A DNA stretch of 34,481 bases from an uncultured Methylococcaceae bacterium (GCA_903934875.1 CAIZPP010000145.1:1-34481), one strand, 5' to 3'; positions 15,783 through 24,227 are shown, numbered from the stretch's first letter. The notes: generated by a model from the sequence alone, not told the origin. Numbers and translations are program-made.

Positions 15783-17741
15783 ATGCATAGCAGAGACCAA
15801 GAACCAAGCAAAACAGAAGACGGTAAAGATATTCTCGCCCACATAACCCACTGTACCCTCTCCCGTCGTGAGTTCCTGGCAGGCGCTGCGGCAATCGGCG
15901 CGGCGATGTTCCTGCCCGGAGGACTGTCCGCCGCTGTCGCAGGAAAAAAAACCTTCACTATCCTGCACACTAACGACATGCATTCAAGCTTTATTGGCAT
16001 GGCGCCGGCGGCGGACTACACGCCTTTCAAGCTCAACGATGACACGACCCGTGGCGGATATGCGCGTCTGGCCGGGTTGATAGCGAAGCGCAAGCAATCG
16101 CGCAAAGCCCAAGGACCGGTGTTGGTACTCGACGCAGGAGACTTCAGCATGGGCACCGCATTCGGCGCGGCAACCCGCGAGACCGGTGGCGAACTGCATC
16201 TGATGGGCAGGATGGGGTATGACGCCACTACGTTTGGCAATCATGAGTTCGACCTAGGCCCGGACGGCTTGGGCAAGTCCATCGGTGCGGCCAGCAAAGC
16301 CGGTCGGATTCCGGCGGTACTGGCCTCAAATAGTAGCTTCACGGCGGACGATGCCAAGCTGGCCGACCTCCAGCGTTTAAGCAAAGAAGGGGTGGTTCGC
16401 CGTTATACCGTGATTGAGCGCGGCGGCATCCGCTTCGGCCTGTTCGGGGTGCTCGGCAAAGAAGCCATTTTCTACACCACAGCCGGAGCGGTTGCGTTTG
16501 CCGATGCCATTGAGACGGCCAAGGAGATCGTGACCGTACTGCGCGAGACGGAAAAGGTAGATGTGGTCATCGCACTCAGTCACGGCGGCTTGGAGAAAGG
16601 GGCGGACGGTCGCTACAGCGACGGTGACGACGTGCGCTTGGCCAGGGCGGTGCCGGGCATAGACGTGGTGATTGGCGGCCACAGCCACACCGAACTGCGC
16701 CAGGCCATCATCGTCAACGGGCATACGCCTGTGGTCCAAACCGGCAAGTATGGCGAAAACCTCGGTGAACTGGTGATAAGCTTGGACGGTGGCAAGCTAG
16801 TGCTTGAGTCCTACCAACTCCATGTCATTGATGACAGCATTGTCGGTGACCGGGCCACCGCTGAGGAGATCGACAAGCTGAAGAAAGCGGTCACCGGGGC
16901 TGTGTTTGCCTCGCGTGGCTACCGCATCGATCAGCCCTTGGCGATAGCGCCACAAGACCTGCCCAACACCTACACCGACATTGCTGCCAGCACTCTGCTC
17001 GCCAACCTCTGCACCGATGCCTTCCGAAACGCCACCCAGGCGGACATCGGCTTCTCCGCCAATGGGCTGATGCGTGCCGGTCTTAGCCGTGGAAAAACGG
17101 GTGTGCAAACCGTCTATGATGCGTTTGCCGTGGCACCGCTCGGTGCCGGGGTCGTGGACATGACGGCGGGCAGCGCACTCGTGACCGGCTATTTCACCGG
17201 CGAGGAATTGAAGCATATACTGGAGTTTCTGCTAGTAGACAACCCGGCCCACCCCGGCGAATATTTTCCGCGTGCCTCCGGCATGAGATTCCACTACGAC
17301 CCCACGCGCCCGAAGTTCGATGTCGTGACGGCCATCGAGTTGGGAGACTTGGATCGTGGCTACCAGGCAATCGACATCAGGGGCAAGGACGGGCGCTTGT
17401 ACAGCCTCACCTGCCCCCTGTATCTCGGCCTGATTATCATGGCCATCCCGAAGTACACCAAGGGCAAACTGGCCCTAGTGCCCAAGAACAAGGCAGGCCA
17501 GCCGCTAAAAAATAGGGTCGAGGCACTGGATGCGCCGCGTGACAACAACACGCCTTACCTGCTACCGCCGCAGGGCGCGTTGGATCATGGCAGTGTCGCC
17601 ACTGGGGCGGGAAAAGAGATTAAGGAATGGCAGGCGATTATGGATCACCTGCGCAATCTGCCGGTAAAGAGCAAAGGCGCACTGCCGGTAATACCCGTCG
17701 ATGAACGCGCAGCCGAGGTCCGGGCGATCAAGGCGGGTTGA
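15783..17741 (+). CDS. Tat-exported 5'-nucleotidase / metallophosphoesterase (UshA-like)
   Basis: Predicted to dephosphorylate nucleotides or cyclic nucleotides in the periplasm, releasing phosphate and nucleoside. The N-terminus has a twin-arginine signal, LSRREFLAGAAAIGAAMFLP. The metallophosphoesterase motifs are TILHTNDMHSS, LDAGDFSMG, FGNHEFDLG and IGGHSHTE, and a C-terminal 5'-nucleotidase domain follows (TYTDIAASTLLANLCTDAF, GFSANGLMRAGL, YFTGEELKHILEFLL). Met 15783 is preferred, giving 652 residues; starting at 15696 would run through a REP arm. It is separated from the arylsulfatase by repeats, so it is probably transcribed on its own. Confidence 0.88.
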   Translation: MHSRDQEPSKTEDGKDILAHITHCTLSRREFLAGAAAIGAAMFLPGGLSAAVAGKKTFTILHTNDMHSSFIGMAPAADYTPFKLNDDTTRGGYARLAGLIAKRKQSRKAQGPVLVLDAGDFSMGTAFGAATRETGGELHLMGRMGYDATTFGNHEFDLGPDGLGKSIGAASKAGRIPAVLASNSSFTADDAKLADLQRLSKEGVVRRYTVIERGGIRFGLFGVLGKEAIFYTTAGAVAFADAIETAKEIVTVLRETEKVDVVIALSHGGLEKGADGRYSDGDDVRLARAVPGIDVVIGGHSHTELRQAIIVNGHTPVVQTGKYGENLGELVISLDGGKLVLESYQLHVIDDSIVGDRATAEEIDKLKKAVTGAVFASRGYRIDQPLAIAPQDLPNTYTDIAASTLLANLCTDAFRNATQADIGFSANGLMRAGLSRGKTGVQTVYDAFAVAPLGAGVVDMTAGSALVTGYFTGEELKHILEFLLVDNPAHPGEYFPRASGMRFHYDPTRPKFDVVTAIELGDLDRGYQAIDIRGKDGRLYSLTCPLYLGLIIMAIPKYTKGKLALVPKNKAGQPLKNRVEALDAPRDNNTPYLLPPQGALDHGSVATGAGKEIKEWQAIMDHLRNLPVKSKGALPVIPVDERAAEVRAIKAG

Positions 17742-17816
17742 TTTTGAGTTTGTGGGGCAAGCTATTTGCCTGGCCCCACTCATTTTTGCGACTATCAATT
17801 TAAATTGGCTAAACCG

Positions 17817-17838
17817 TTCGCCCTGGGCTTGTAGAAGG
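17817..17838. repeat. Dispersed repeat unit before the DUF2252 gene
   Basis: TTCGCCCTGGGCTTGTAGAA followed by GG is one base away from the complement of the unit inside the arylsulfatase gene at 13775-13796. It lies in the 127-bp gap after the nucleotidase gene, 30 nt before the DUF2252 start codon. Confidence 0.65.
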
Positions 17839-17868
17839 GTTGACGTTCAGCCGTCGAGGAGAATTCTG

Positions 17869-18971
17869 ATGAGACAGCAGAAAAAACCCAAGAATACGGC
17901 ATCTGATGAAAAACCAACTGAAGTTCAGCGCCCGGAATTTCGTTCACGGGAAGAATGCCTAAGCTTCGGAAAAGGGCTACGCGATATCTTGCCACGTAAA
18001 AACCACGCCTATTGGAAAGCCTCATCCAAACCACGCGACCCTATTGAAATCCTGGAAGAATCCAACCGGGACCGGCTGCCTGAACTGGTCCCCATTCGTT
18101 ATGGGCGCATGTTGCGCAGTCCCTTCACCTTCCTGCGCGGCTCATCGGGGCTGATGGCTTACGATCTCGCCGCCACACCGGACACCAAAATTCAGGTGCA
18201 GGCCTGCGGGGACTGCCATCTGCTGAATTTTGGCCTGTTTGCCACCCCCGAGCGTAACTTGGTCTTCGACATCAATGATTTTGTCGAAACCCTGCCCGCG
18301 CCTTGGGAATGGGATGTCAAACGCCTGGCCGTCAGCTTTGCCGTGGCGGCGCGTGCGAACGAGGGCATTGAATCCTATCGCCAGTCGCGCTGTCCGACGA
18401 GCGCCGCGTTCTGTTTGACCGCTACCGTTTGGAAGACATTGCCATCAAAGTCGTCGGCATCGGCAGTGTGGGCACACGCTGTTATGTTGGATTATTTTTT
18501 TCTGCCGAAAACCACCCCCTGCTCCTGCAATTCAAGGAGGCCCGGCACTCGGTGTTGGAACCTTATGCAAGCAAAAGCCGATATGACAATCAAGGGCAGC
18601 GCGTGGTCATTGGGCAACGCTTGATGCAGTCTTCCAGCGACATCTTTTTGGGTTGGGCTAGGGGACGGCGTGGCTATGATTTTTATGTCCGCCAGCTGCG
18701 GGACATGAAGTTTTCCGTCCCGCTTGATGAGGCCACTCCCGTGCAACTGAACAGATATGCGGAAATGTGCGGTTGGAGCTTGGCCCGCGCACATGCTAAA
18801 TCCGGGGATGCCGCGACGATCAGCGGATATCTGGGCAAGGCGGATGTGTTCGACGGGGCCATCGGAGAGTTTGCGCTAGCCTATGCAGACCAGACCGAGC
18901 GTGACCATGCCGCTTTGGTGGCGGCGGTGAAAGCCGGACGGGTCGATGCTCTGGTGGAGGATAATTTGTGA
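17869..18971 (+). pseudogene. DUF2252 protein gene with internal deletion and frameshift
   Basis: DUF2252 proteins (about 400-450 residues, kinase-like fold, function unknown) are recognised in two parts. The first frame from ATG 17869 (GAGGAG 7 nt upstream) gives PIRYGRMLRSPFTFLRGSSGLMAYDLA, CGDCHLLNFGLFATPERNLVFDINDFVETLPAPWEWDVKRLA and ends family-like at ESYRQS. Near 18385-18390 homology jumps to another frame: LSDERRVLFDRYRLEDIAIKVVGIGSVGTRCYVG, LMQSSSDIFLGW, FYVRQLRDMK and CGWSLARAHAKSGD, ending at 18971. About 100 residues between the two parts are missing and the frames do not match, so the gene is probably dead. The first frame runs on out of register to 18624. Confidence 0.85.
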
Positions 18972-18987
18972 TTTTTAGGAAATCGTC

Positions 18988-19758
18988 TTATTTTTTGGCA
19001 ATGGCTTTGGTTTCCCGAATCGTAATCTCCAGCAAGGCATGGCGCATTTTGGCATCCTGAAGCAGGGAATCAGCGTCATACTCGCTGATCATGAAGCAGG
19101 TTGAAATTGTTTCGCGGATTTGCATTCCCTCTTGCAGGAGTTCCTTGGGCATCAATTGCTCAAATTGATCGTGGTATTTTCCTGTCAGCAAATCGTCAAT
19201 CGAAGCCCCTTGTAGCAATTGTCCCTTGCGGTTAATCCAGCCCATGTCTAGCAATTGGTTGATGAAAGACGGGATTTGTTGGACGCTCACAAAGTTCTTG
19301 AAGTGATCCGTCACTTTGGAGGTAAACCGTCGGTTGACTTCCTTGGCAATCAGTTTGGCAATCATTTTATCCAGTTCGTCGCTCAGTTTTTGATACTGGA
19401 ATAAATCCTTTCTTCCCTGTTGCGCCCGATTCAGCACTTCGCTGGGGACAATATGAATTGAAATTTCCATCAGATTATTCCCATCGTCAGATACTGTGCA
19501 TTGCATATCCAGGCTCAGGTTCTTCATCTTGCGAATCAGCGCCCGCCTTTCCTCAGGGGGACAATCCGCCATTAGCCGCTCACTGTTTTGTTCCATGTCC
19601 AAAATTGTATTCACTAAGTTGGAACCTATCTTCGGAAAAAAAATATTTGCAAAGCGATAGAGTGCAAGCAGTTTTTCCGTAGAAACATTATCCGTATTAA
19701 GATGAATGGGTGAAAAAAGGATAGGGTTGGCGTTTAACAACGAGAATTTGTGAACCAT
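18988..19758 (-). CDS. Protein of unknown function (256 aa)
   Basis: Not recognised. It is mostly helical and charged, with no signal peptide and no membrane segment. An acidic segment, MEQNSERLMADCPPEERRALIRKMKNL, is followed by a beta-like part (MQCTVSDDGNNLMEISIHIVPSE). The C-terminal half is helical, with the block FVSVQQIPSFINQLLDMGWINRKGQLLQGASIDDLLTGKYHDQF. The start codon lies 2 nt beyond MITE-1 copy 3, whose end in this copy reads GAGAAGG, a Shine-Dalgarno-like box 7 nt before the ATG; other copies lack it. It is the last gene of the leftward set containing the kinase and response regulator. Composition looks more AT-rich than the flanking genes. Confidence 0.65.
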   Translation of the reverse strand: MVHKFSLLNANPILFSPIHLNTDNVSTEKLLALYRFANIFFPKIGSNLVNTILDMEQNSERLMADCPPEERRALIRKMKNLSLDMQCTVSDDGNNLMEISIHIVPSEVLNRAQQGRKDLFQYQKLSDELDKMIAKLIAKEVNRRFTSKVTDHFKNFVSVQQIPSFINQLLDMGWINRKGQLLQGASIDDLLTGKYHDQFEQLMPKELLQEGMQIRETISTCFMISEYDADSLLQDAKMRHALLEITIRETKAIAKK

Positions 19759-19760
19759 AT

Positions 19761-19883
19761 TACAGCCTTCTCAACATCAAAGAGTTACTATATAGCTGGC
19801 ATGAAAGGGCAAGATATTCAGTTAACTTGAAATGTTAGCCGAATATCTTTTATTAGGTATATTTTAAAGATGAAAATGCTGTA
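19761..19883 (-). repeat. MITE-1 copy 3 (inverted)
   Basis: On the minus strand this 123-bp copy reads TACAGCATTTTCATCTTTAA...GATGTTGAGAAGGCTGTA, clearly the same element as copies 1 and 2. The central hairpin arms differ (ATTCGGCTAAC / GTTAACTGAAT), but pairing is kept by wobble pairs. It fills the whole gap between two genes: the stop of the 210-residue protein gene abuts one end and the start of the 256-residue gene lies 2 nt from the other. Confidence 0.85.
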
Positions 19884-20516
19884 TTAAACATTATAAATTG
19901 AACCCACGCTACGGAATGGAAGGCGATAAATCACATAGGAAACCAAGAAATCTTTTTCGAGCATTTTATCCAAACGGTGCATGACACCCATGAAAACAAT
20001 GGGCAGTTCCCCATTTTGCAATGTGCCGTTAATGCGGTTTAAGATGAATTGATCCCTCAATGTAAGTAGTTCCTTGCTTTTAGTCTGGTATTCCTCATTC
20101 GTCACCTCTCGATCCTTAGCGGAGTTCTTCATCAGCAATTCATTAAGCAGATCGTATTCACTTATCAACAAATCCATGCTTTCCGTACCCTCCAGTGTCG
20201 CCCCCATTTTTATTAAATCTAAAATAAATAAAAAATTAGGGCTGCCACTGTCGGCAAGCCGCCTAGCCAACTCCAATTCGTTGCCGCACACAGGCACTCC
20301 ATCCTGATAAATGCGTGTTTGCTTCCATGGTAAGTTTAGCCCTCCAATTTTTGCGGCAATTCCCTCCCACATTTCATCAACTGCTGACAATCCCTTATCG
20401 TTTTTTCCTCGTTTCATATCATTATTATTATTTTTGGGCACGATTGAAGCTGTGTGTTCAGAATCCTCCTTCGCATGCAGAATAGGGACATAAATAAGCC
20501 TTCTGATGTCTTTCAT
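19884..20516 (-). CDS. Conserved protein of unknown function (210 aa)
   Basis: No function is known to me. From memory it resembles uncharacterised proteins that start RLIYVPILHxxxD. It contains VDEMWEGIAAKI, TRIYQDGVPVCGNELELARRLADSGSPNFLFILDLIKMGATLEGTES, and a C-terminal LRDQFILNRINGTLQNGELPIVFMGVMH. The last block has a G-x-x-H after a hydrophobic strand, faintly like TraB/ChaN-type proteins; this is a weak inference. A low-complexity linker (NNNND and charged residues) follows the N-terminal strand. AAGGAG lies 8 nt before the ATG and overlaps the end of the response-regulator gene, so the two are co-transcribed. The stop codon abuts MITE-1 copy 3. Confidence 0.7.
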   Translation of the reverse strand: MKDIRRLIYVPILHAKEDSEHTASIVPKNNNNDMKRGKNDKGLSAVDEMWEGIAAKIGGLNLPWKQTRIYQDGVPVCGNELELARRLADSGSPNFLFILDLIKMGATLEGTESMDLLISEYDLLNELLMKNSAKDREVTNEEYQTKSKELLTLRDQFILNRINGTLQNGELPIVFMGVMHRLDKMLEKDFLVSYVIYRLPFRSVGSIYNV

Positions 20517-20528
20517 CGTTTCCGCTCC

Positions 20529-20915
20529 TTAATTTATTTCAAGTTCCAATGCCTTCCCAATTACGCTGACCAAATGTTTATTTTCAAAAGGCTTGCTTAA
20601 ATATTCGCTGACATTAAGTTCGATCGCGTCCCTGATGGTATCAGGACAAGCATATCCCGTCAGAATGATAACAAGGACTTTGTCATCATATTTACGGATA
20701 TTCCGCAAAGTTTCAATGCCATCCATTTTAGGCATGCGCAGGTCGAGAAGAATTAAATCTGGGTCCTTTTGCTCATTAAGCAGAATGCCGTCGAAACCGT
20801 TGGAAGCACAGAATACCTGGTATCCTTTTACTTTTAGCACGTCTCTCATTAGGTCCAGTAAATCCGGTTCATCATCAATTATAAGTATTTTCCGACTCGA
20901 AAATATATTTGTCAT
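20529..20915 (-). CDS. Single-domain response regulator (REC only)
   Basis: A 128-residue CheY-like receiver domain with no output domain. Acidic pocket Asp14-Asp15, phospho-acceptor Asp58 (LILLDLRMP), Thr86 (LTGYA) and Lys108 (SKPF) are all present, so phosphorylation should be possible. It probably passes the signal through protein-protein contacts. GAGGAA lies 7 nt before the ATG. The gene follows the truncated histidine kinase on the same strand, separated by a diverged MITE-1 copy, and precedes the 210-residue protein gene by 12 nt. Its natural partner is presumably that kinase, which can no longer phosphorylate it by itself. Confidence 0.93.
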   Translation of the reverse strand: MTNIFSSRKILIIDDEPDLLDLMRDVLKVKGYQVFCASNGFDGILLNEQKDPDLILLDLRMPKMDGIETLRNIRKYDDKVLVIILTGYACPDTIRDAIELNVSEYLSKPFENKHLVSVIGKALELEIN

Positions 20916-20930
20916 TATCTATTCCTCAAA

Positions 20931-21054
20931 TACAGCGATTTTTAATATTAGATGATTACTTTTTAAGTTATATTGTTTTGCAAGGCACATACACACAGGA
21001 TGGTTTGAATGAGTGTCCTTTATTATTTTCCTTTGTTAAGATAAAAACGCTGTA
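20931..21054 (-). repeat. MITE-1 copy 4, diverged (inverted)
   Basis: On the minus strand the 124-bp stretch starts TACAGCGTTTTTATCTTAAC and ends AAAAATCGCTGTA. The left 50 bases align with copy 2 (TAATAAAGGACA..CATTCAAACC against TAATAAAGGATA..TTCAGTTAACC), but the central hairpin is lost. It fills the gap between the kinase stop (2 nt away) and the response regulator. Confidence 0.65.
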
Positions 21055-21056
21055 GC

Positions 21057-24000
21057 TTAAAGCAGACTACTTAAAATGGTTTTACACCGTCTTGCGCTAT
21101 GCAATACCGGCTCAAGCTTATCTCTAAACTGTGACGACTGTTCATCGACTTGGCTCAATATAAGTTCGGTTCTGCCGATAATTATCGCGAGAGGATTATT
21201 GATCTCATGGGCCACATCTGCCACAAGCCGCCCCATCACCGCCAGCTTTTCAGACATCAGCAGTCTTTCCTGCATTTCTTTCTGAATTGAAATATCCATC
21301 ATAATAATGCCAATATGCTTAGGTTCCCCATTGGTATCATGGATGATGAATATCGTCTGGGCCACAGGAATTATTGTGCCGTCTATTCGTCGTAGAGTAC
21401 TTTCGCCATTCCACACTCTATCCTTGACAAAACAAGGGATTGACTCATCAGTTGAGCGTTTCAAATTGGTTTGTTTGATAAAATCAGTGATGCATTTACC
21501 TAATATATCATCAGGTTTTTTGACCCCAATCATCTCTACTCCTCCCGCATTGATATAGATGAGCTTTTCATCCATGTTAGCAAGCGCAACTAAGCCATTA
21601 TAGGTTTCAATGATGGCTAATTGATTAAGGGTTGTTTCTTCTGCTTCTCTTTCTTTGGTCAAATCGCGGAAGACAAGCACAACACCGATTATATTGTTAT
21701 CCTGGTTAAATATCGGAGCGGCACTATCGCCAATGGGGCGTTCAGTGCCATCGCGGGCAATCAACAGGATACGGGATTTCATTCTTACGATAGTTCTTTC
21801 GCTGAACACTTGGACTATGGGATTTTCAAGCTTGCAGCGTGTTTTCTCGTCAATGATGCAAAAAACTTCTTCAAGCGGTTTGCCGTGCGCTTCCGACTCG
21901 CTCCAACCGGTTAAATTCTCTGCGACCGGATTCATTAGCAATATGCAACCGTTGATATCCAGCGATATCACGGCATCGCCTATGCTATACAGGGTGGTTC
22001 TCATTTCCGACTCGCTCAGTGCAAGATGGTTCTCCATCAGTTTACGTTTGGTAATATCGCGCACAATGCCGATGGGATAGTGGACCCCTTTTACCTGCAC
22101 AGCGGCGTATGACAATTCCAACGGAAACTCGCTGCCGTCTTTGCGCAGCCCGGCAAACTCAACAGTGCTGCCGATGCTTGTCCCTTGTCCAGTGCGCTGG
22201 AAATGCTGGAAGACACGACGGTACACTTTTCTTAGCGATCTGGGGACCATAATTGTGTGGGGTTGCCCTAGGGCCTCTTCCCGACTGTAACCGAATATCA
22301 ATTCGGCGGATTCATTCCAAAATACGATATTACCTAACTCGTCGAGCATGATGATCGCGTCTTGGGCGGACGAAGTAACCGTGCTTAACAAATCTGAGCT
22401 AATCCGCAACTCCAGTTCCGTCTGCCTGCGCGCACTGATGTCCAAAAATGTGACAGCCGCTCCAACAACAACGCCGTCCTGGCTTTGTGGATAAGTCCAA
22501 TACTCAGCGGGAAAATATGTGCCGTCAGAACGCCACAGCACTTCATCGTCTACATGCATGCTTTCTCCCTTTTGGCATGCCTGGAAAATAGCGCATTCTT
22601 CTTTCGGGAAATGCGATCCATCCGAGTGCTTTGCGTGAACCAACTGATACATGTTTTTGCCTAGCAAATCCTGAGGACGTTTATATCCAAGCAGACTGAG
22701 GCAGGCGTTATTGCAGAAGGTGCAATTGCCGTTCATGTCCACACAGTATAGGGCTTCGGTGCTGGATGAATTGAGCAGGAAGTGGATTTTTTCATCGTTT
22801 TTAATAAACGATTGGAAAATTGGGCAATCTTCAACGGGAAGGCGCGTTACCCCCGGGGATTTCATGTGGGTTTGGCCCTGCATATTCTCACCGTGCAACA
22901 CTTCTGGGTGCTTGTATCCAAGCAGCCGGAGGCAGGCATCGCTATCGCAGGAGATATGGCTAGCATTGATATCGATACAGTTTATCGCTTCGGCAGTGAA
23001 GGGGTTTAACAAGGAATGGATTTTTTCTTCACTTTCCTCCAATGACTTTTTGCTGTTCATTATCTCTTCGCTAAGCTTGTCGGCGATGCTGATGGCTTTA
23101 GCTCGCGTCTTAATGATCGAGAGCAACAACCCAAACAGCAGGCTGCTGAGCACAATGCCGCCGGTCAGGGTTGCCCATGCCGTTGCGTAGCTGATATCGG
23201 ATGGCTTCCCAGTGTAATCATACACCAGCAACCACTGCTGGCCATTGAAATTGATCGTCCGCTGCTGGTGGAATAGCGAATGCACATCGCTTAGGCTCGC
23301 TGCTCTGCTCTCAAAAATCAGCGCGGCAGGCAATGCATCATGGCCATCGTACACTGCCAATTCAACGTTTTTGCCTTGGACGCTCGCCCAGTCACTAAGC
23401 ACGTCGGCTATGATTTCGTTCACGCGGTAGAGTCCATAAGTCCAGCCGATTAGGGCCGCCCGTCTCTGCCCGACCGTATCCACTGGCGCGCCGTTGCGAT
23501 AGACGGGGACAAACATGAGGACACCTGTCTGGGCTTCAGTGTCCCCCCCCTGCGCCAGCCGTATCTTGCCGGACAAGGCTGCCTCGCCGGTATCGAGCGC
23601 CTGGTCCATGGCGGCTCGGCTGACTGGCTCAGTATGCAGATCGAAACCTAAGGCGCTTACGTTGCGGTAGCGGAAGGGTTCGAGGAAGACGATGGACGTA
23701 TAGATGCTGCGCTCGCCGGACGGGTGTACGGTGTATTCGGGGAGTCCTCCACTGCGAATCCGGGCGATGTGGCTGGCAAGCTGGCGCGGAGGGATGGCTT
23801 GTGCAAACCCGATTGCCTGTACGCCGGGAACACTTTTGTTCACTTGCAGCTTTTCGACATAGGCCCGCCACTCTTGGCGGTCCACCCTATTTGAGGCTGC
23901 AAAAAGCGCGGCGCCGCCGCGAAGGATCAGCGCGTAGTCACCGAGGCGCCCCTGGATTTCAAGAGTGACTTTATCGCAGGTCAGTGCGTACCGGCTGGCT

Positions 24001-24209
24001 GCATTTTGTTCGATATCGCGTTTGACTTGAAGGCTGGCGAAAGCGGTCGCCAGCAAGCCGAGACAAAGCGCGGCCCAAGCCAACCCTTTTTTCCAGGATG
24101 TGCTGAATTTCAGCATAGGGTTTGCAGAAACTGCGTGGAAGTGTTTATCTATACTCACTTGCCTATTTGGATTAGGTCTATAGAAACGTAGAAAAGTTTC
24201 ACAAGCCAT
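21057..24209 (-). CDS. CHASE/multi-PAS sensor histidine kinase lacking the ATPase domain
   Basis: A membrane sensor of 1050 residues. A first membrane helix (about 43-62) precedes an extracytoplasmic CHASE domain (about 75-250, with LRGGAALFAASNRVDRQEW and FRYRNVSALGFDL). A second helix (about 345-367) is followed by five PAS-like units starting near 400, 473, 608, 736 and 866. HisKA has MGRLVADVAHEINNPLAIIIG with phospho-acceptor His1001. The protein stops after RRCKTILSSLL, exactly where relatives continue into SFAR and the HATPase_c domain; N, G1 and G2 boxes are absent. The stop lies 2 nt from MITE-1 copy 4. The first PAS unit looks like a shortened, decaying duplicate of the second. Met32 (24116) is an alternative start. 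Autophosphorylation is not expected. Confidence 0.9.
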   Translation of the reverse strand: MACETFLRFYRPNPNRQVSIDKHFHAVSANPMLKFSTSWKKGLAWAALCLGLLATAFASLQVKRDIEQNAASRYALTCDKVTLEIQGRLGDYALILRGGAALFAASNRVDRQEWRAYVEKLQVNKSVPGVQAIGFAQAIPPRQLASHIARIRSGGLPEYTVHPSGERSIYTSIVFLEPFRYRNVSALGFDLHTEPVSRAAMDQALDTGEAALSGKIRLAQGGDTEAQTGVLMFVPVYRNGAPVDTVGQRRAALIGWTYGLYRVNEIIADVLSDWASVQGKNVELAVYDGHDALPAALIFESRAASLSDVHSLFHQQRTINFNGQQWLLVYDYTGKPSDISYATAWATLTGGIVLSSLLFGLLLSIIKTRAKAISIADKLSEEIMNSKKSLEESEEKIHSLLNPFTAEAINCIDINASHISCDSDACLRLLGYKHPEVLHGENMQGQTHMKSPGVTRLPVEDCPIFQSFIKNDEKIHFLLNSSSTEALYCVDMNGNCTFCNNACLSLLGYKRPQDLLGKNMYQLVHAKHSDGSHFPKEECAIFQACQKGESMHVDDEVLWRSDGTYFPAEYWTYPQSQDGVVVGAAVTFLDISARRQTELELRISSDLLSTVTSSAQDAIIMLDELGNIVFWNESAELIFGYSREEALGQPHTIMVPRSLRKVYRRVFQHFQRTGQGTSIGSTVEFAGLRKDGSEFPLELSYAAVQVKGVHYPIGIVRDITKRKLMENHLALSESEMRTTLYSIGDAVISLDINGCILLMNPVAENLTGWSESEAHGKPLEEVFCIIDEKTRCKLENPIVQVFSERTIVRMKSRILLIARDGTERPIGDSAAPIFNQDNNIIGVVLVFRDLTKEREAEETTLNQLAIIETYNGLVALANMDEKLIYINAGGVEMIGVKKPDDILGKCITDFIKQTNLKRSTDESIPCFVKDRVWNGESTLRRIDGTIIPVAQTIFIIHDTNGEPKHIGIIMMDISIQKEMQERLLMSEKLAVMGRLVADVAHEINNPLAIIIGRTELILSQVDEQSSQFRDKLEPVLHSARRCKTILSSLL

Positions 24210-24227
24210 TGTATCTTTAAAAACCCC

